A stretch of DNA of 64,000 nucleotides from Nageia nagi (taxonomy: Eukaryota > Pinophyta): contig JBITNC010000002.1 of the NCBI GenBank assembly GCA_050084985.1, positions 34,534,001 to 34,598,000 on the forward strand, given 5' to 3'. The notes below the pieces were generated by a model that ran no database searches, was not told the origin of the DNA, and saw only the letters and a program-made list of their open reading frames with translations. A program made the translations under genes and the position numbers. Below are positions 11,195 to 24,154 of this stretch, in pieces; within the stretch, counting starts at the first letter, position 1, and each line of letters begins with the position of its first letter.

Positions 11195-12855
11195 ATGTTT
11201 GAAAATTATTCCAAGGCATGGATAACAAACATGTAGATCTTGAGGTGTAAAAGGTGGGGTAATTGCTACAATGATCAAGTGTAGATCCACCAAGACTCAA
11301 GCGGTGAGGTGGTGTTGAGGAAAGTAGATCTATGACTACCAAGGAGGGGAGATGAGAAGCCACACTAGAAAGGTATGACAACATGTAAATGGGTGATGCC
11401 AGAAAATGTAAAGATCATGATTTACTTAGATCAGCTACGTAGGGGGCCATTAAGATACAAAGATAGTGTAGATTTGAATGCCACCAAGGAGCTCATGATA
11501 CATTCTCGTATAGAAACCAAGAGTCTATGAATAGGAGATATTTTTCATGCCACAAAACTAGGAAACATACATGCAAAAAAAAAAATTCACAAGCTATGCC
11601 AAAATCCACAAAAGTCACGAACATCTTAGAGATCGAAGGTGGTATAATGTACATTCAAAAGGAGTATAATGTGTGTACAAATAGATCTTAATATACTTCC
11701 ACTATGAACACCATGAAACACCCTTAGAGCATTATGTTGCGCTCTTTGTGGCTCTCTTCCATGATTTTTAATGTCTTGGCCTCATTACCATGCATGATAA
11801 TAGTCATCCCTAGCATCATATTTTGCACCAGCAACATACCTCCTTTTTCTCTACTAATCAACATCATGTTGTTGTTTGTTACATTGGTGGCATGTATTCA
11901 ATTTTGATGTCTTCTATTTCATTTGTGGTTGCTTAGGGTGGGTCCTACTTTGATTACATGGACCCACTAATAATGTGGAATTATCATCTCATTCTGCCAC
12001 TTGGTCTCCTTTCCAATTAGCTATGGCAACAGTATGGATCTCTTATGTTAAATAGATTTCATTACAACTTCATTTTATTAAAATTATTAATTTTTATTTA
12101 ATTAATTTTCTAATGTTTTAGGGTCCAAAAATTTTATTTTTGACATGCAACCTTGTTAATTCCATAACTTGAGCTCCAGGTATCCATTTTGGGTGCTATT
12201 TTTTATGTTATGGAGTAAAATCTGAGCTCTTCACTTTGTAATTATTGGTTTTATTGATTCCTCTCCTTAGACTAGTTATTATAAGCATTTTTGTGATCTT
12301 ATATTGTATAGGTGAATACCACACCATTATGCTTGTGAAGTCACTTTGAGTTTGACTATCCTTGCAATCATGATTCTTTTTTCAACTATCTACTCCTTGT
12401 GAGGCACTTTGGTCAATATCAAGAAGCATTAGAGTATGTTATTCTCAAGGGGGATATTGTTTAGTATTGTTGGGTGCCTTTTAAGGTTTCATATCCCAAC
12501 TCATGATTGTCCTTTATTCTCAATGTAGCTTGTATGAGTCCTTAGTGCATCTTCTGGTGATCTTATTACCTCATCTTGTTGGATCTTCTAAATTGAGACT
12601 CTTTGACTTTCCTTCATTTGATTCATTTGGCATTAAATATTTTTCATGATGGTACATTTGGTGAGCAAAAATTGTATTCACCTTCATTCCCTACTCAAAT
12701 CAATGGTTACAACAATTAACACTCACATATTCTAATAAGATGGGATAATGTCCATAAGCATGCTCTTCAATTTTTGTTGGATCTTGCTTTATTTCACTTC
12801 AAGATTTGGAGTTTTATTTTAGAATTATTTTGAGTTGTATTTATCATATCAAGTG
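11195..12855. other. Unassigned; possible old retroelement 3' end
   Basis: No gene is supported. At 12,448-12,460 a purine tract (CTCAAGGGGGATA) is followed by TTGTTTAGTATTGTTGGG, which resembles a PPT-LTR junction, but no partner LTR could be found, so I do not call an element. The rest is AT-rich sequence with a few C-rich patches. Confidence 0.3.
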
Positions 12856-12859
12856 ACCT

Positions 12860-13025
12860 ACCTTAGCTTTTACATTGCAAGTGAATCCAATTTTAGGTAT
12901 GCTATCTTTCATGTGAACCCATATTAGGTGTCCTATCTTGCATATGAACCCATATTCAAGTATATTATCTTACATGTGAATACAACTTGGGCATGCTATC
13001 TTGCATGTGAACCCATATTTGGGAA
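12860..13025. repeat. Short tandem repeat, ~32-bp unit, about 5 copies
   Basis: The unit is close to TATCTTGCATGTGAACCCAT followed by about 12 variable bases. Copies begin near 12,870, 12,903, 12,935, 12,967 and 12,998. It is a degenerate minisatellite. Confidence 0.65.
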
Positions 13026-13282
13026 TGCTTATCATCCTCACTTTATGTCCATGTATCTTGTATCAGTGTACTTATGGTCAAATGCAACATTCTTCATGAT
13101 CTTTGTTATGAGATCTTGGTCCCATATGGCATACCAACTGCATCTTCCATGACATTTTAGCTTTTGTTGTTGATCAAATCTCACTCATGTATATTTTTAG
13201 CTCTTTGATCCTACTTTCTTTGGAGGTTTTTCAACTCTTCATTTGCAAATATAAATTATAAATGGTTTCTATAGAATCTTTA

Positions 13283-13787
13283 TGTTGGAATGTATAATGC
13301 ATTATTGTAAAGGTTGTATTAAATATTCTATGTAAATTCACTATTACTTAAGGGTATCATTTGATACCTTAAGTATTTAAGTGAATATAATAATGTAACT
13401 TATCCTACACTCCATGTCATGAGCATGACCCTTGGGTAAAAGGATGTGCATGTCATGCTTTTATACATTAGATAAAAGGATGATCCAAAGAGGGATTTTG
13501 GCCTATAAATAGAAGGCTTCCTCTTTGTGATCATACATCAATTATGGAGTGAAGTTATGCTATAAAATATAAGTGTAGGAGTTGATATTAGGAGGATTGT
13601 AAGAGAGTTTTATTTGTGATTGAAGTAAAGATCTAGTTAGTGGATGTACTCCTAGTTCGAGGAACCACTTTACATCTTGAGTTACTTTGTGAGATTGTAC
13701 TATTTGTGAGTTTGTTAGATGTGAATTGAGAGTTTTCAAGTGATCTTGGTTGTTTAGAATTATTCTTGTTATAATTCAAATTCTTCA
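13283..13787 (+). repeat. 5' LTR of element A
   Basis: Starts TGTTGGAATGTATAATGC and ends AATTCTTCA. It contains a palindrome at 13,336-13,386, a U3 motif GATAAAAGGATGATCCAAA at about 13,471-13,489 and a TATA box at 13,504-13,511. Confidence 0.95.
13504..13511 (+). promoter_or_regulatory. LTR TATA box (TATAAATA)
   Basis: TATAAATA within CCTATAAATAGAAGG, about 15 bp downstream of the U3 motif. The same arrangement is seen in the right LTR (21,592-21,599) and in both LTRs of element C (35,341-35,348 and 44,148-44,155). Its conserved position across the family supports a promoter role. Confidence 0.7.
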
Positions 13788-13789
13788 TT

Positions 13790-13801
13790 TGGTATCAGAG
13801 C
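13790..13801 (+). other. Primer binding site, element A
   Basis: TGGTATCAGAGC, two bases after the LTR end. It is the usual Copia PBS, complementary to initiator tRNA-Met. Confidence 0.9.
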
Positions 13802-16612
13802 TACTTTAAAGCTCCTCTTCACATCCTTGGTGTGAAAGCTACATATTGGTGATTCTTCTTCATTCCTCATCTCACACTTAATTATTGAGGTAAAACTCAA
13901 GATAAGGTATAAATCCCCTTCTATTTGGTTATCTTTTTATTATTTCATTATGACTCTAATGATTCTAACATCCTTATGTTATGAACTAATCCATACTTTA
14001 AAAGAAATTTATTTACATGTTATTGCTATAAATTATTTCTTTGCTAAAACTATTTTTGATAGTTGTAATTTTTAAGCAATAATATATTTTTCTTTAAAAG
14101 ATGCTTTTTCTTTGTGAACAAGGGTTATGAAAAAAAATTCAAATTGGTACCAATAACCCTAAATTTCTTACACAAAAAGGGGGGAGAGGAATATTCTAAT
14201 AGTTAAAATATTTTATATAAAAAAAACTTTATATATTTAAATATTTGGGCAACCTATTTTTTTATTTAAAAAATAATAGAGGGGGTGGCTTTCCACTATG
14301 GCCCTACCACTTGGTGGCCCTACTATCGTAGTCTACTGCTCGAGTGACCACCACCACCACCCCCCCTTCTTAGCCACCATTAAGGTAGCCTCCATCGCAC
14401 AACACTCCCCTATGACCCTATTACCACCCTCATTCTGCACACTGGATCCTATTTCCCCATGGCCCTAGTGGCCTCCTCCATGATCACACTCAATGCTACC
14501 TCCTCCTATAGGGCCTCTAGCACTTCCTACCCCCTTGCAGACTCATCACCTCCCATTCACAAACCCTCTACTGCTACTCATGTTACTTGTTCATGGCCCC
14601 TTCATCACTACATGCCACCTTCTTCACTCTCCTTAGCTTGTTGATGATTATGGTCCATTGTTGCACCCATCCTCAGCTCCCGCATGTGCATACTCCCCTC
14701 TGCACATAATAAAACTTTTTTTATTCCCTTTTTTTCTACCAAAGATTTGAGCAATTTTTTTTAAAGAGGAGGATAAGCATTTATTTTCTTTGCTTTTACA
14801 AGCAACCCCTTCCTTTTATCTTGACATACAAGTAACCAGATAGAATTAAATGCATCTCCTTTTTTTATGCATCCTTGAGCAAGATATACTCCTTGCTAAG
14901 AGGAAAGAGAGGTCATCATCATTTTTTTAGAGCATTTATTTTTTTCCAAAATAAAAATCTAACTTAGAGTATTCTTTAAGGATTATTTGGAGTGCTTGGA
15001 TAAAAATGCATTGATTATATTTGATTTTTTAGTGAGAACATAATGGCCTATTAATTGCTTACTTGCTTAAATAGAGAAAGTTGATTCTTTGATGTAGAAA
15101 ATTTAAATGCTCACTCATTTTTTTTAACTTTGGAAAGTAAAGTTAAGTAATTATGAAACATTTATGCCTTAAAGTTGAATAATTATTGAAATATATAAGC
15201 ATGCAATAAGTATTACTTTGTTGATATTAGCATTAAAGAATTTTTTTTTAATTAAAAGAGGGGGAGTTTGTATAAACTTTACTTAAAATATCTATCTAGA
15301 TATTGCATGCTTATTACTTAAATATTTTAAGTTAATGGTACATGTTTAGTACTTAACTTTTAAGTGATGCAGGCTTAAGATTAGTACTCATGCTTACTTA
15401 AAGTTATGTGAATAATGCATTTTTTTTTAATGCTTAAAGCTCAATTTTTTCAATACATGCTCAAGGACTTGAATTTTTAAGTTTATGCTTAAAGCTTAAA
15501 AATTTTAAGTTAAATGCATGCTTAGTACATAAGTTAGAATAATGCATGCTTAGTACTTAAGTTGGAATAATGTATGTTTATTACTTAGTTATGATGCAAT
15601 TTACTTCCTTATTCAAGAATAGACTTATGCAAATTAAGTAAATAATGCATGATTTATACTTAACTTTTAAAGTTAAATTAATGCATGGTTCTTGCTTATG
15701 CTTAGTACTTAATTTTTTAATGCTTAGAACTTATTTTTTAAGATGCATGAATGCATGTTGAGTATTTATCCTTATGAAAAGAATAGAATGGACTTGTGCA
15801 AAATAAGTGATGATGTAAAGATGTCTTTTAGGGGTTGGTAAACAAAACCCATAAGACACTTAGGTTTCAAATTTTTTCCATGGATGATGTATGCTATTTA
15901 CTTCATGTTTTGCACTTTGATTTATTTTATTATGCAAATAAAATGCAAATATTGATATGAGAAAACCCCTAAAATGAACACATTCACATGTACATTCTAT
16001 CACATGACTTGTTTTGAGATCTATGAGGTGAGGATAGGTGAAATGGAGCCTTTAAGTTTGATGATCCAAGTGGTGAAAAGTTTATACTACTTAATTACCT
16101 TTAAGTCCTCTATTGGTCTAGATTTGACTCTAATAAGTGGATAGGTATGTGTGTAGTAATACCACGTATCCTCATGTCCATTCAAGGATTATCCTGATAA
16201 CCTAAGAGGATAACTTGAAACCTAATCAAGATTAATAATTTGGTTGATCCAATAAATGTTGAAATTTTAGAAAATAGATAGTACTTCTCCTTGTGAGAGT
16301 ATATTGATACCCAAGGGGAACTGGTTGAGGATTGGTAGTACTTGGGCTCCTCTTATGTGGGCATCTAGGTGAAGGTCTAATTCTATACAAGAAAATAAGC
16401 CTCAATAATGTCACTCTACATCTACGATTCTTGAGATGAGAAATGTATCTGGGTACATGGGTATTATTTGAATTATACATTTGCACTTGTGAATCAAATC
16501 AAGCATATCTTTAGTGTTAAATTTAATATGTATTATTTACTTGGTTAAAACTTAACATTTAATGTTGATCATTAAAATGACATGCTTATTATTTCATATT
16601 TTTGTGTAGCAA
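13802..16612 (+). other. Long non-coding leader of element A
   Basis: About 2.8 kb between PBS and gag. It contains a C-rich island at 14,285-14,705. It then has an AT-rich region (15,270-15,790) in which a motif close to AATGCATGCTTAGTACTTAA recurs many times. The final part (15,820-16,600) is conserved in elements B and C, including GGTTGGTAAACAAAACCC or its equivalent. A 61-codon frame at 14,459-14,644 lies in the C-rich island, but nothing supports it as a gene. Confidence 0.7.
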
Positions 16613-19600
16613 ATGGGAGAATCCTTTTTACTTAAACACATTCTTGATGGTTCAAAATATGTGATTTGGGAACCTCGAATAAGAGCCAAATTATAGGTAA
16701 GGAAGATTTGGCAAATAGTGAATGAGAACTTTATACCTTTTACATATGAGAAGGTACTAGAGGGTTACAACATGAAGAATGAATTAGCAACCTTTATGAT
16801 TTACCATGCAATTTTAGATGATATGCTCATAATGATATCCTCTTCAACCTCAATAAAGGAAGCATGGGATAAGTTAAAGCAAATCTACTTTGGTTCAAAA
16901 TTTTCAAGAAGGTTTACCATTCTCCAAAAGTTGCTTCAATCTCATCAAGGGGAAGATGAAAATGTGGCTATCTACTTGAATAAAATCATTGACCTAAGGA
17001 CCCAACTTGTTGCTTGTGGGTGCAATTGGATCAATGATGAGTTCATGTATTTATCATTTTTTAAAGCCTTTCTTCAAATTTTGGAAACTTTGTAACTATT
17101 ATAGAAATAAGGCTTGATGATGAAGAAGAAGTCATCTCTCTTAAGAACCTTTCAAAGCACATATTGAAGTATGAGAAAACTCTTAACAATAAAGGGTTGA
17201 TTTCTTCTTCTAAGGATAATAATGTTGCTCTTGGAGCAACCAAAACTCCTTTCAAGAAGAAGTTCAACCATCAAAAGAAATCCTACCCTTCTTCCTCCAA
17301 AAGTTTTAAGAAAAAAGGTAGTGGATACAATAGCAATAGAAACAACAAAAACAATAACCATAGTAGTAGAAATAATGGCAACAACAATCACCTCAAGCAA
17401 AGAGATGGAAAAGGCAAAGCAAACACTCTTTATGCTAAAGAAAATTTTGATGGAAATTGTAACTATTATGGCATTCAAGGTCATAAAGAAGTTGATTGTT
17501 ACAAAAAAAGAGAGAAAAAGTACAAAGGTAATGGAAATGTAAAGAGCTATAAAGGAAAGAAAAATATTTATGCCAGTTTTGCTATGATGCTCTACTCCAT
17601 GTCTCACACTTTTTTATTTAAATAGATTATTGAATTTGGTTGCACTAATCATCTATGTTTTGAAAAAAAAAAGTTTAAGAACTTTCATAAGTGTAATAAG
17701 GATGCAGTTGTGATAAGTAATAACTCTACCCTTGAAGTCCAAGGAATTAGGATTGTGTTAATTCATGGAAAGGCTCTAGAAAATGTTCTCTATGTTCCTA
17801 AGTTAAGGATGAACCATCTCTCCATGATCCAAGTTGCTAGAAAAGGGTACTCTTTTGAGTTCAACTCTCAATCTTTGTGCATAAATAAAGGACTTACCAC
17901 TTTGGTTAAAAGATTTGTGAAAAATAACCTCTACACTATGGATCAAGTACCATCAAAGATATGTATTGCTTCTAATATATGTTCTAAAGGTAATATTTGG
18001 CATCATCATTTAGGGCACCTTAACCATAAGAGTATTCAATTCATGAAATACTAAGAACTCATGGAAGGTTTTCCTTGAATTTCTCCTTCGATTGGTCTAT
18101 GCGAGAAGTGCATTCTTGGCAAGATGCATAGATAAAAGTTTGAAAAAGATAAGGCAACAAGAGCATCTCAACCTCTTCAACTTATGCATTCAGATTTGAT
18201 GGGTCCTTTTCAAACTAAGTCACTTGGAGAAGCATCTTATGTCTTGACCTTCATTAATGACTTTAGTAGGATAACCTTTGGGTATCTACTTGAGCACAAG
18301 GATCAAACTTTTGAAAGTTTTAAGGTTTTTATGGCCTTTATTGAAAATTAGAATAACCTTAAAATAAAGATGTTGAGATAAGGTAATGGGGAGAATATAA
18401 CAGCAATGAGTTCAATGACTATTATGCTAAGTATGGAATCAAGATTTAGTTTACAATTCCTTACACTCCTTAGCAGAATGATGTTATCGAAAAGAAAAAT
18501 AGAACAATTATGGAGATGGCTAGATGCATGTTGGATAATCTTCCTAAATTTCTTATGGAGTGAAGCTATGAGCACTACTATTTACACCTTGAATAGGTGT
18601 CCCACAAAAGTTGTTCAAGGTAAAACTCATTTTGAGGCATGGTCAGGAAGAAAACCTAACATTTCTCACCTTAGGGTGTTTGGTTATAAAGCATTCTCCT
18701 ACATTATTTTTGAGAAAAGAAAAAAATTAAACAAAAGAGTTGAAAAATGCATCTTTGTGGGTTATGATAGTCAACATAGAGGCTATAGGCTCTTTTTTCT
18801 AACTTATAAAGAAGTATTCATTTCAAGGGATGTAAAGTTTAATAAACTTCTTGAAGAATCTACTTCTAATAAAGATGTTGATGATCTAGAGGACTCTTCA
18901 GTTGCTCCTAGCTAGTTGGATATTAATATAGATAAGTCACCATAGGATCAAAATTCTTCAACATAAATGGTAAAAAGGAGCATAACCTTGAACAAATCCT
19001 TAATTACCAAAATTGACAACAAGCATGAGCCCTCAACCTTCAAAGAAGCTTCTAAGTATGAGTGCTAGATGGAAGCTATGAAAGTCAAGTACAAGAAACT
19101 TATGAAAAATAAAACTTGGGACTTGGTTCTTTATCCCAATAAAAAAATATGATTGATAATAAGTAGATCTATAAGGTCAAGTTCAATTTAGTAAAATATT
19201 GAGAAATATAAAGAAATGTTAGTAGCTAAAGGTTTTTCTCAGAAATACGATGTAGATTATGAGGAAACCTTTGCTCTCATGGCAAAGATGCCTACTATGA
19301 GAGTTATATTTGCTCTTTTTGAAACTCAAGGATGGAAAATTTTCCAACTTGATGTTAAGAGTGCATTTCTCAATGGTGACTTGGATGTGGAAATCTTCAT
19401 GAATCAACTAGAAGGGTTTATTACAAAAGGCAAAGAGTTTTTTGTGTGCAAGCTAAAGAAGTTATTGTATGGACTTAAGCAAGTACCTAGAGCCTAGTAC
19501 AAAAAGATTTCAAGGTACTTTGTAGATAATGGACTCTCCAAGTATTTTTTTGACTCTGATCTATGTGCTCAATCAAGGAAAAGACATGGTGTTGATTCTT

Positions 19601-20566
19601 CTTTATGTGGATGATCTTTTGATTACTAGGAATAATGATGAAATCATTCAAGAGTGCATATCCAAACTTAAAGCAACATTTGAAATGACTAATTTTGGTC
19701 TCTTGCACTATTATCTTGGAATGCAAATATATCAATACAAGGATTGTACTTACCTTAATCAATATAAGTATATATCAGACACTTACAAAAGTTTGAAATG
19801 GAGGAGTGTAGATGTGCTACAATCCTAATTTCTCTTGGAATCACTATTTCTCTAAACTCAAACTCTCAATTAGTTGATGCTACAACTTATAGGTAATTAA
19901 TTGGTAGTATTTTATATTTGACTATATCAAGGATATATATTGCCTTTGTAGTGAATCTGATGGCATGATTCATGTAGAAACCATATGTTGAGCACCTCAA
20001 TGTTGTTAATTAAATCTTGAGGTATGTTGTAGGGACTAAGGATCTTGCTCTCAAGTATTTCAAGTTGCCCTCATTTGTTCTCTTTGTATTCTCAAATTCT
20101 AATTATGGGAGAGATAGAGATGATAGGAAGTCAACCTCTACGTATGTGTTTAGCATTAGTTTAGGGGCTATCTCTTGGGCTTCTAAGAAGTAACCTATTA
20201 TTTCACTTTTTACCACAAAAGCTAAATATTATGCCATGTTTATTGCAACCCAAGAAGCCATTTGGCTAAGGCATCTTCTAAAATAAATTAGGTATGAGCA
20301 ACATTGCTCATCTTTAATCTTTTTAGATAATCAATCAGCTATTTCTTTGGCTAAGAATCTAATGTTCCATTAGAGAATAAAACATGTGGAAATTTGTGCC
20401 CATTTTATCAGGGAGAAGGTTCTTGATGGCATCATACACCTGAAGTATAGTCCATCCACCTTAAACTCTATTGATTTGTTCATGAAGCCCCTCCCAAAAG
20501 ATTAGTTCTATAAGCTTAGGGATGTTATCGAGTTGGTGAAATTGCCCTCAAGAGGAGGAAGTTTGA
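16613..20566 (+). pseudogene. Element A gag-pol polyprotein (broken)
   Basis: The gag start at 16,613 reads MGESFLLKHILDG; a stop follows at about 16,694. A longer open stretch (16,718-17,095) covers the UBN2-type gag core with EAWDKLKQIYFGS and RRFTILQKLLQS. The zinc knuckle (about 17,456-17,500) reads CNYYGIQGHKEVDC, with the second Cys replaced by Tyr. The protease DSG is degraded to EFG near 17,635. Integrase shows HHHLGHLNHKS, LMGPFQTKSLGEASY, and keeps the catalytic Glu at 18,489-18,491. RT shows FQLDVKSAFLNGDL and YVDDLLI. RNase H shows STSTYVF and DNQSAISLAKN. Many stops and frameshifts; it cannot encode a working polyprotein. Confidence 0.9.
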
Positions 20567-20699
20567 ATTCTTGTGTTGAATTCATGTTTGTGATGACAAC
20601 TTCACCTCTAAGAGGATTTTATGATGTATAGTGTTGATTTTGTTGTACACCTTTGTGGTAAGTTTGTTGTACATGAGGAACTTGTTGTACAAATTGACA

Positions 20700-20915
20700 A
20701 TCTTGCACTATTCAATTATCTATGTGTGAGGAACTCCTATGTGTCTTTTGGCACTATTCAATTATCCATATGTGAGGAACTCGTATGTGCATACTCTATT
20801 TTTTATCAATCTAGCACTATTCAATTATCCATGTGTGAGGAACTCTTATGTGTCTTTTGGCATTATTCAGTTATCCATATGTGAAGAACTCATATGTGCA
20901 TGCTCTATTTTGTAA
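20700..20915 (+). repeat. Dimeric tandem repeat in the 3' region of element A
   Basis: Four copies of a unit containing ATTATCCATATGTGAGGAAC start at 20,715, 20,761, 20,824 and 20,870. Spacings are 46, 63 and 46 bp, that is a dimer of about 109 bp repeated. It lies between the end of pol and the PPT. Element C has the same arrangement. Confidence 0.8.
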
Positions 20916-21357
20916 TGATAATCAACACATGTTTTTATATACAGCTAGTGAATATAAAATTTTAGCATGGCATCTTCATGATGAATTATAGTGCACCATT
21001 CATTAGTTCATGATGGCATTTCTGTGATTTATCTATCTTTGTTGATATGAATATAATGCATCTAATTGATCTCTTGTTATTTGAGCTACTGATGACTTGT
21101 AGGTTCCTATGAGATTACAAGTTACTTACCTTAGGTATGCAGGCTCTTAGATACTCTTTATGACTTCTAGTTGGATGACTACTTCATGTACATTGAAAAT
21201 GATTATGGTTAATGATTGTATTTGACAAATTAGTGAGTCTCAAACTAGATCTTTCTTCATAAATATGTAAAAATTTCTCATATTCATTGTATCTATTTGG
21301 AGGAGAACTCTCTTACTTCTTTTCTTCTTCTCTCTTACTCAATTTATCCCAATATTA

Positions 21358-21370
21358 CATTAAGGGGGAG
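21358..21370 (+). other. Polypurine tract, element A
   Basis: ATTAAGGGGGAG directly before the TG of the right LTR, the expected plus-strand primer site. Confidence 0.85.
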
Positions 21371-21875
21371 TGTTGGAATGTATATTACATTATTGTAAAG
21401 TTTGTATGTTATTTTCTATGTAAATTCACTAATACTTAAGGGTATCATTTGATACCTTAAGTATTTAATTGAATATTATAATGTAACTTGTCTTACACTC
21501 CATGTCATGAGCATGCCCCTTGGGTAAAAGGATGTGCATGTCATGCTTTTGTACATTGGATAAAAGGGTGATCCAAAGAGATATTTTGGCTTATAAATAG
21601 AAGGCTCCCTCTTTGTTATCATACACCAATTATGGAGTAAAGTTATGCTATAGGATAGAAGTGTAGGAATTAATATTAGGAGGATTGTAAGAGAATTGTA
21701 TTTGTGATTGAAGTAAACATGTAGTTAGTGGATGTACTTCTAGTTGGAGAACCACTTTACATCTTGAGTTACTTTGTGAGATTATCTTATTTTTGAGTTT
21801 GTTAGATGTGAATTGAGAGCTTTCATGTGATCTTAGTTTGTTTAGGATTGTTCTTATTATAATTCAAATCCTTCA
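21371..21875 (+). repeat. 3' LTR of element A
   Basis: 505 bp, TGTTGGAATG...CCTTCA, the same length as the left LTR but with many substitutions. The palindrome is at 21,424-21,474 and the TATA box at 21,592-21,599. Confidence 0.95.
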
Positions 21876-21880
21876 CTTTA

Positions 21881-23845
21881 TACCAAATTTTAGGAGGGAT
21901 TTTTCTCATAGGGTTTTCTCCTTTTTCCTCTATTTGTGAGAGATTTTGTATTGTTCATGAATAACTCACCAGGCCATGTTATTAGGACCCATATTGTATT
22001 ATCATATTTTTTGTGTCGAATACCTCCTAGCCTCGCTTAAAGTGGGGTTTTGGAGTTAATTAAGCTTACTAGGTTAATGTACCTAACTTTAGTGTTACTA
22101 AGTTTGTTGACAAAACTTCATATGAGGTATTTCATTCTTTTGCATGGGTTTTCATTCTTATCCTTATCCTAGTTTGTTATATTTGGATGGTTGATATCAT
22201 TCTTATCCTATGGTTGTAATTGTTCATCCTTGGCTATTTAACTAAGGCTTCTCATTGTAATAATATCAAGTCTTCTATTTCCTTTCAAACATGAATAATC
22301 AAATTATGTCTATTATAGGTTAATCAAAGTGTATTTATGATAAGGTTAATCAAACATCATCTATGACAAAGTTAATTGAACATATATCTAATGATTAAAT
22401 GAGTTGTGTATAGCCCATCTAAAATCATTAAAAATTTAAAATCCATCTAAAATCATATTAAATTATCTAGATGAATTCCAATTTAATTTTTAAGTATAAA
22501 AATTACTAAGTTTAGTATAATAAATTATAGATAAAAATATTATATCGATATTCTTATTTGAATTTATAACTATCAATTTAATTTCATTTTGAAAATATGA
22601 GCATAAATCTGATGAGATTTGTTTAAATATGTTGATGATGAATTTTTTTCCTGACATTAAAATAAAGATCATATATTACTCAATTATTTTTACTTAGGTT
22701 TCTACTTTACTTTGCAATAATAATCACTTATTCAATAGTTTAAATCATTTAAATTATTCTATTTTATAAGTTATTGTTCTAGTATTTTTATATACAAATT
22801 AATAAACATGATTTTTGTAATATTCAGAAAGTTCATATTACATCATCATAATCAAACATACATTCTAAAATAAAGGAAATATAAATACATATATTATATA
22901 CCTTCATTATACTATATTTGTACAAAGTGTTTAGTGGTTAAGTGATGATTAGATAACCCATTTTCTTGTTATTCTATTTTTTTATTAAACATACTTTGTT
23001 CATTATAATTCCACTCTTTTCTTTGTTTATCTTAAAACTCAAATGATCTCTTTGATGTCTATTTCTTCTCCCATTATTTCACTTAATGTTTAAGTTGTCT
23101 TCCCTTATTTTTTATCAATATAATAAAAAAAATTGTTATTTATTTGTAACATATATTAAGACTTCAATATCCCCTCCTAATTCAAGTGTTATTCCACAAA
23201 TACATAAACTCTTTCTTTCAACAAAATTAAGTAATTTAAATCCTTTATTGATAAATTTTATTCAGAATAATAAGTAAAGTTATTAATCTCCTTCTTTAAT
23301 ATTTACTTTAAAAAGTTATTTTACAATTATGACCTATATTTCAACATAAATATGCACTTTTATTTTTAATAAAATACTTGTAAAACTAATAAAAAAATCC
23401 TAAAAACTTAATTGATTATTCAACATTCAAAATGAATTTTGTTACTACTATAACCTATATTTCATACATATCCAAAAAAAATATTTCAATGGTTATCATA
23501 TTGGATGATAAGACCAACATTATAGCCTTTATTGAGTCTCTACATCAAAAATACAAGGATGCATGTTTTGAATACACTAAGTTACCTTTGGATATGTTTC
23601 TCAATTCTATAATGGAAAACAAAAGATTCCTTATCATATGTGATGAGTGGAAGGAAGAAAATAAATCCACAAGAGAGACAAAACCATCACAACCTCAAAC
23701 AAAATACAATAAATAGATAAAAAGGATGCTAATATGGTGGCTAAAGTGGATTCAAGTCAATCTAAACAACAAGCAACAACTCCAAGAAAATAAGAGAAGA
23801 ATGTTGAAGAAAAGAAAGAAGAAAAATCAATATATACAAAATATT
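21881..23845. other. Unassigned AT-rich DNA right of element A
   Basis: Holds a second copy (about 22,290-22,410) of the repeat at 11,075-11,190. A 94-codon frame at 23,432-23,716 (+) lies just upstream of the Gypsy gag remnant and could be a decayed upstream part of it, but I see no motif in it. Confidence 0.4.
22290..22410. repeat. Dispersed repeat with GGTTAAT motifs (copy 2)
   Basis: Matches 11,075-11,190 in the same orientation, from AATCAAATTATGTCTATTATAG to TGTGTATAGCCC. It carries internal ~30-bp repeats with GGTTAATCAAACATCATCTAT. Confidence 0.6.
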
Positions 23846-23849
23846 AGTT

Positions 23850-24150
23850 TTTTCTTAGATGAAAATTTACTCCAATACATGAAGATATAGATGAGGTGGT
23901 TAAGGCTTTGCTCAAAATAAATATACTTGAAAAGACATCAAAACCACAAATTCATCCTTATTTCAAGGAGGGAATTCCAAGTGAGTGTAAATTGAATCAA
24001 TTTTACGAATATCATCAATAGTAGGGGCATGTAACAAAGTATTACATACCATTACTCCATAAGCTCCAAGATTTGATTGAATAAGAAAAATTTTATTTTC
24101 ATCCACTAAAGGAAATGAGGGATCCAATTACATACTTTGCATCTTGTATG
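23850..24150 (+). pseudogene. Ty3/Gypsy gag remnant
   Basis: A mostly open plus-strand frame reads KFTPIHEDIDEVVKALLKI, NILEKTSKPQ, then FYEYHQ, two stops, GHVTKYYIPLLHKLQDLIE and a stop. This matches the plant Gypsy gag end, where FTPL...NVL... is followed by a zinc knuckle of the form CxYHxxxGHxTxxCxxLKxxIQDLI. Both zinc-binding Cys positions are replaced and stops interrupt it. No LTRs were found nearby. Confidence 0.6.
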
Positions 24151-24154
24151 ATTT

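Larger units (their letters stand above)
13283..21875 (+). mobile_element. Ty1/Copia LTR retrotransposon, element A (8,593 bp, decayed)
   Basis: A complete element bounded by 505-bp LTRs (13,283-13,787 and 21,371-21,875) that begin TGTTGGAATG and end TTCA. A 5-bp target duplication CTTTA flanks it (13,278-13,282 and 21,876-21,880). The PBS (13,790-13,801) is the standard TGGTATCAGAGC complementary to plant initiator methionine tRNA. The PPT AAGGGGGAG lies directly before the right LTR. Order: LTR, long 2.8-kb leader, gag, protease, integrase, reverse transcriptase, RNase H, a 3' tandem-repeat region, LTR. The domain order IN before RT identifies Copia. The polyprotein is broken many times. 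The two LTRs differ at many positions, so the insertion is old. Confidence 0.95.

Noticed and set aside
12448-12480. PPT-LTR junction of another retroelement
   Set aside because: CTCAAGGGGGATATTG looks right, but no second LTR, PBS or pol sequence on the left could be matched to it.
17152-17607. 151-codon minus-strand hydrophobic frame, and its equivalent at 39,751-40,197
   Set aside because: It is the antisense reading of the Asn/Lys-rich gag region of elements A and C; the coding evidence (zinc knuckle, gag order) is on the plus strand.
23432-23716. 94-codon plus-strand frame as a separate gene
   Set aside because: It lies just before the Gypsy gag remnant and shows no recognisable domain; it may be chance or decayed gag.
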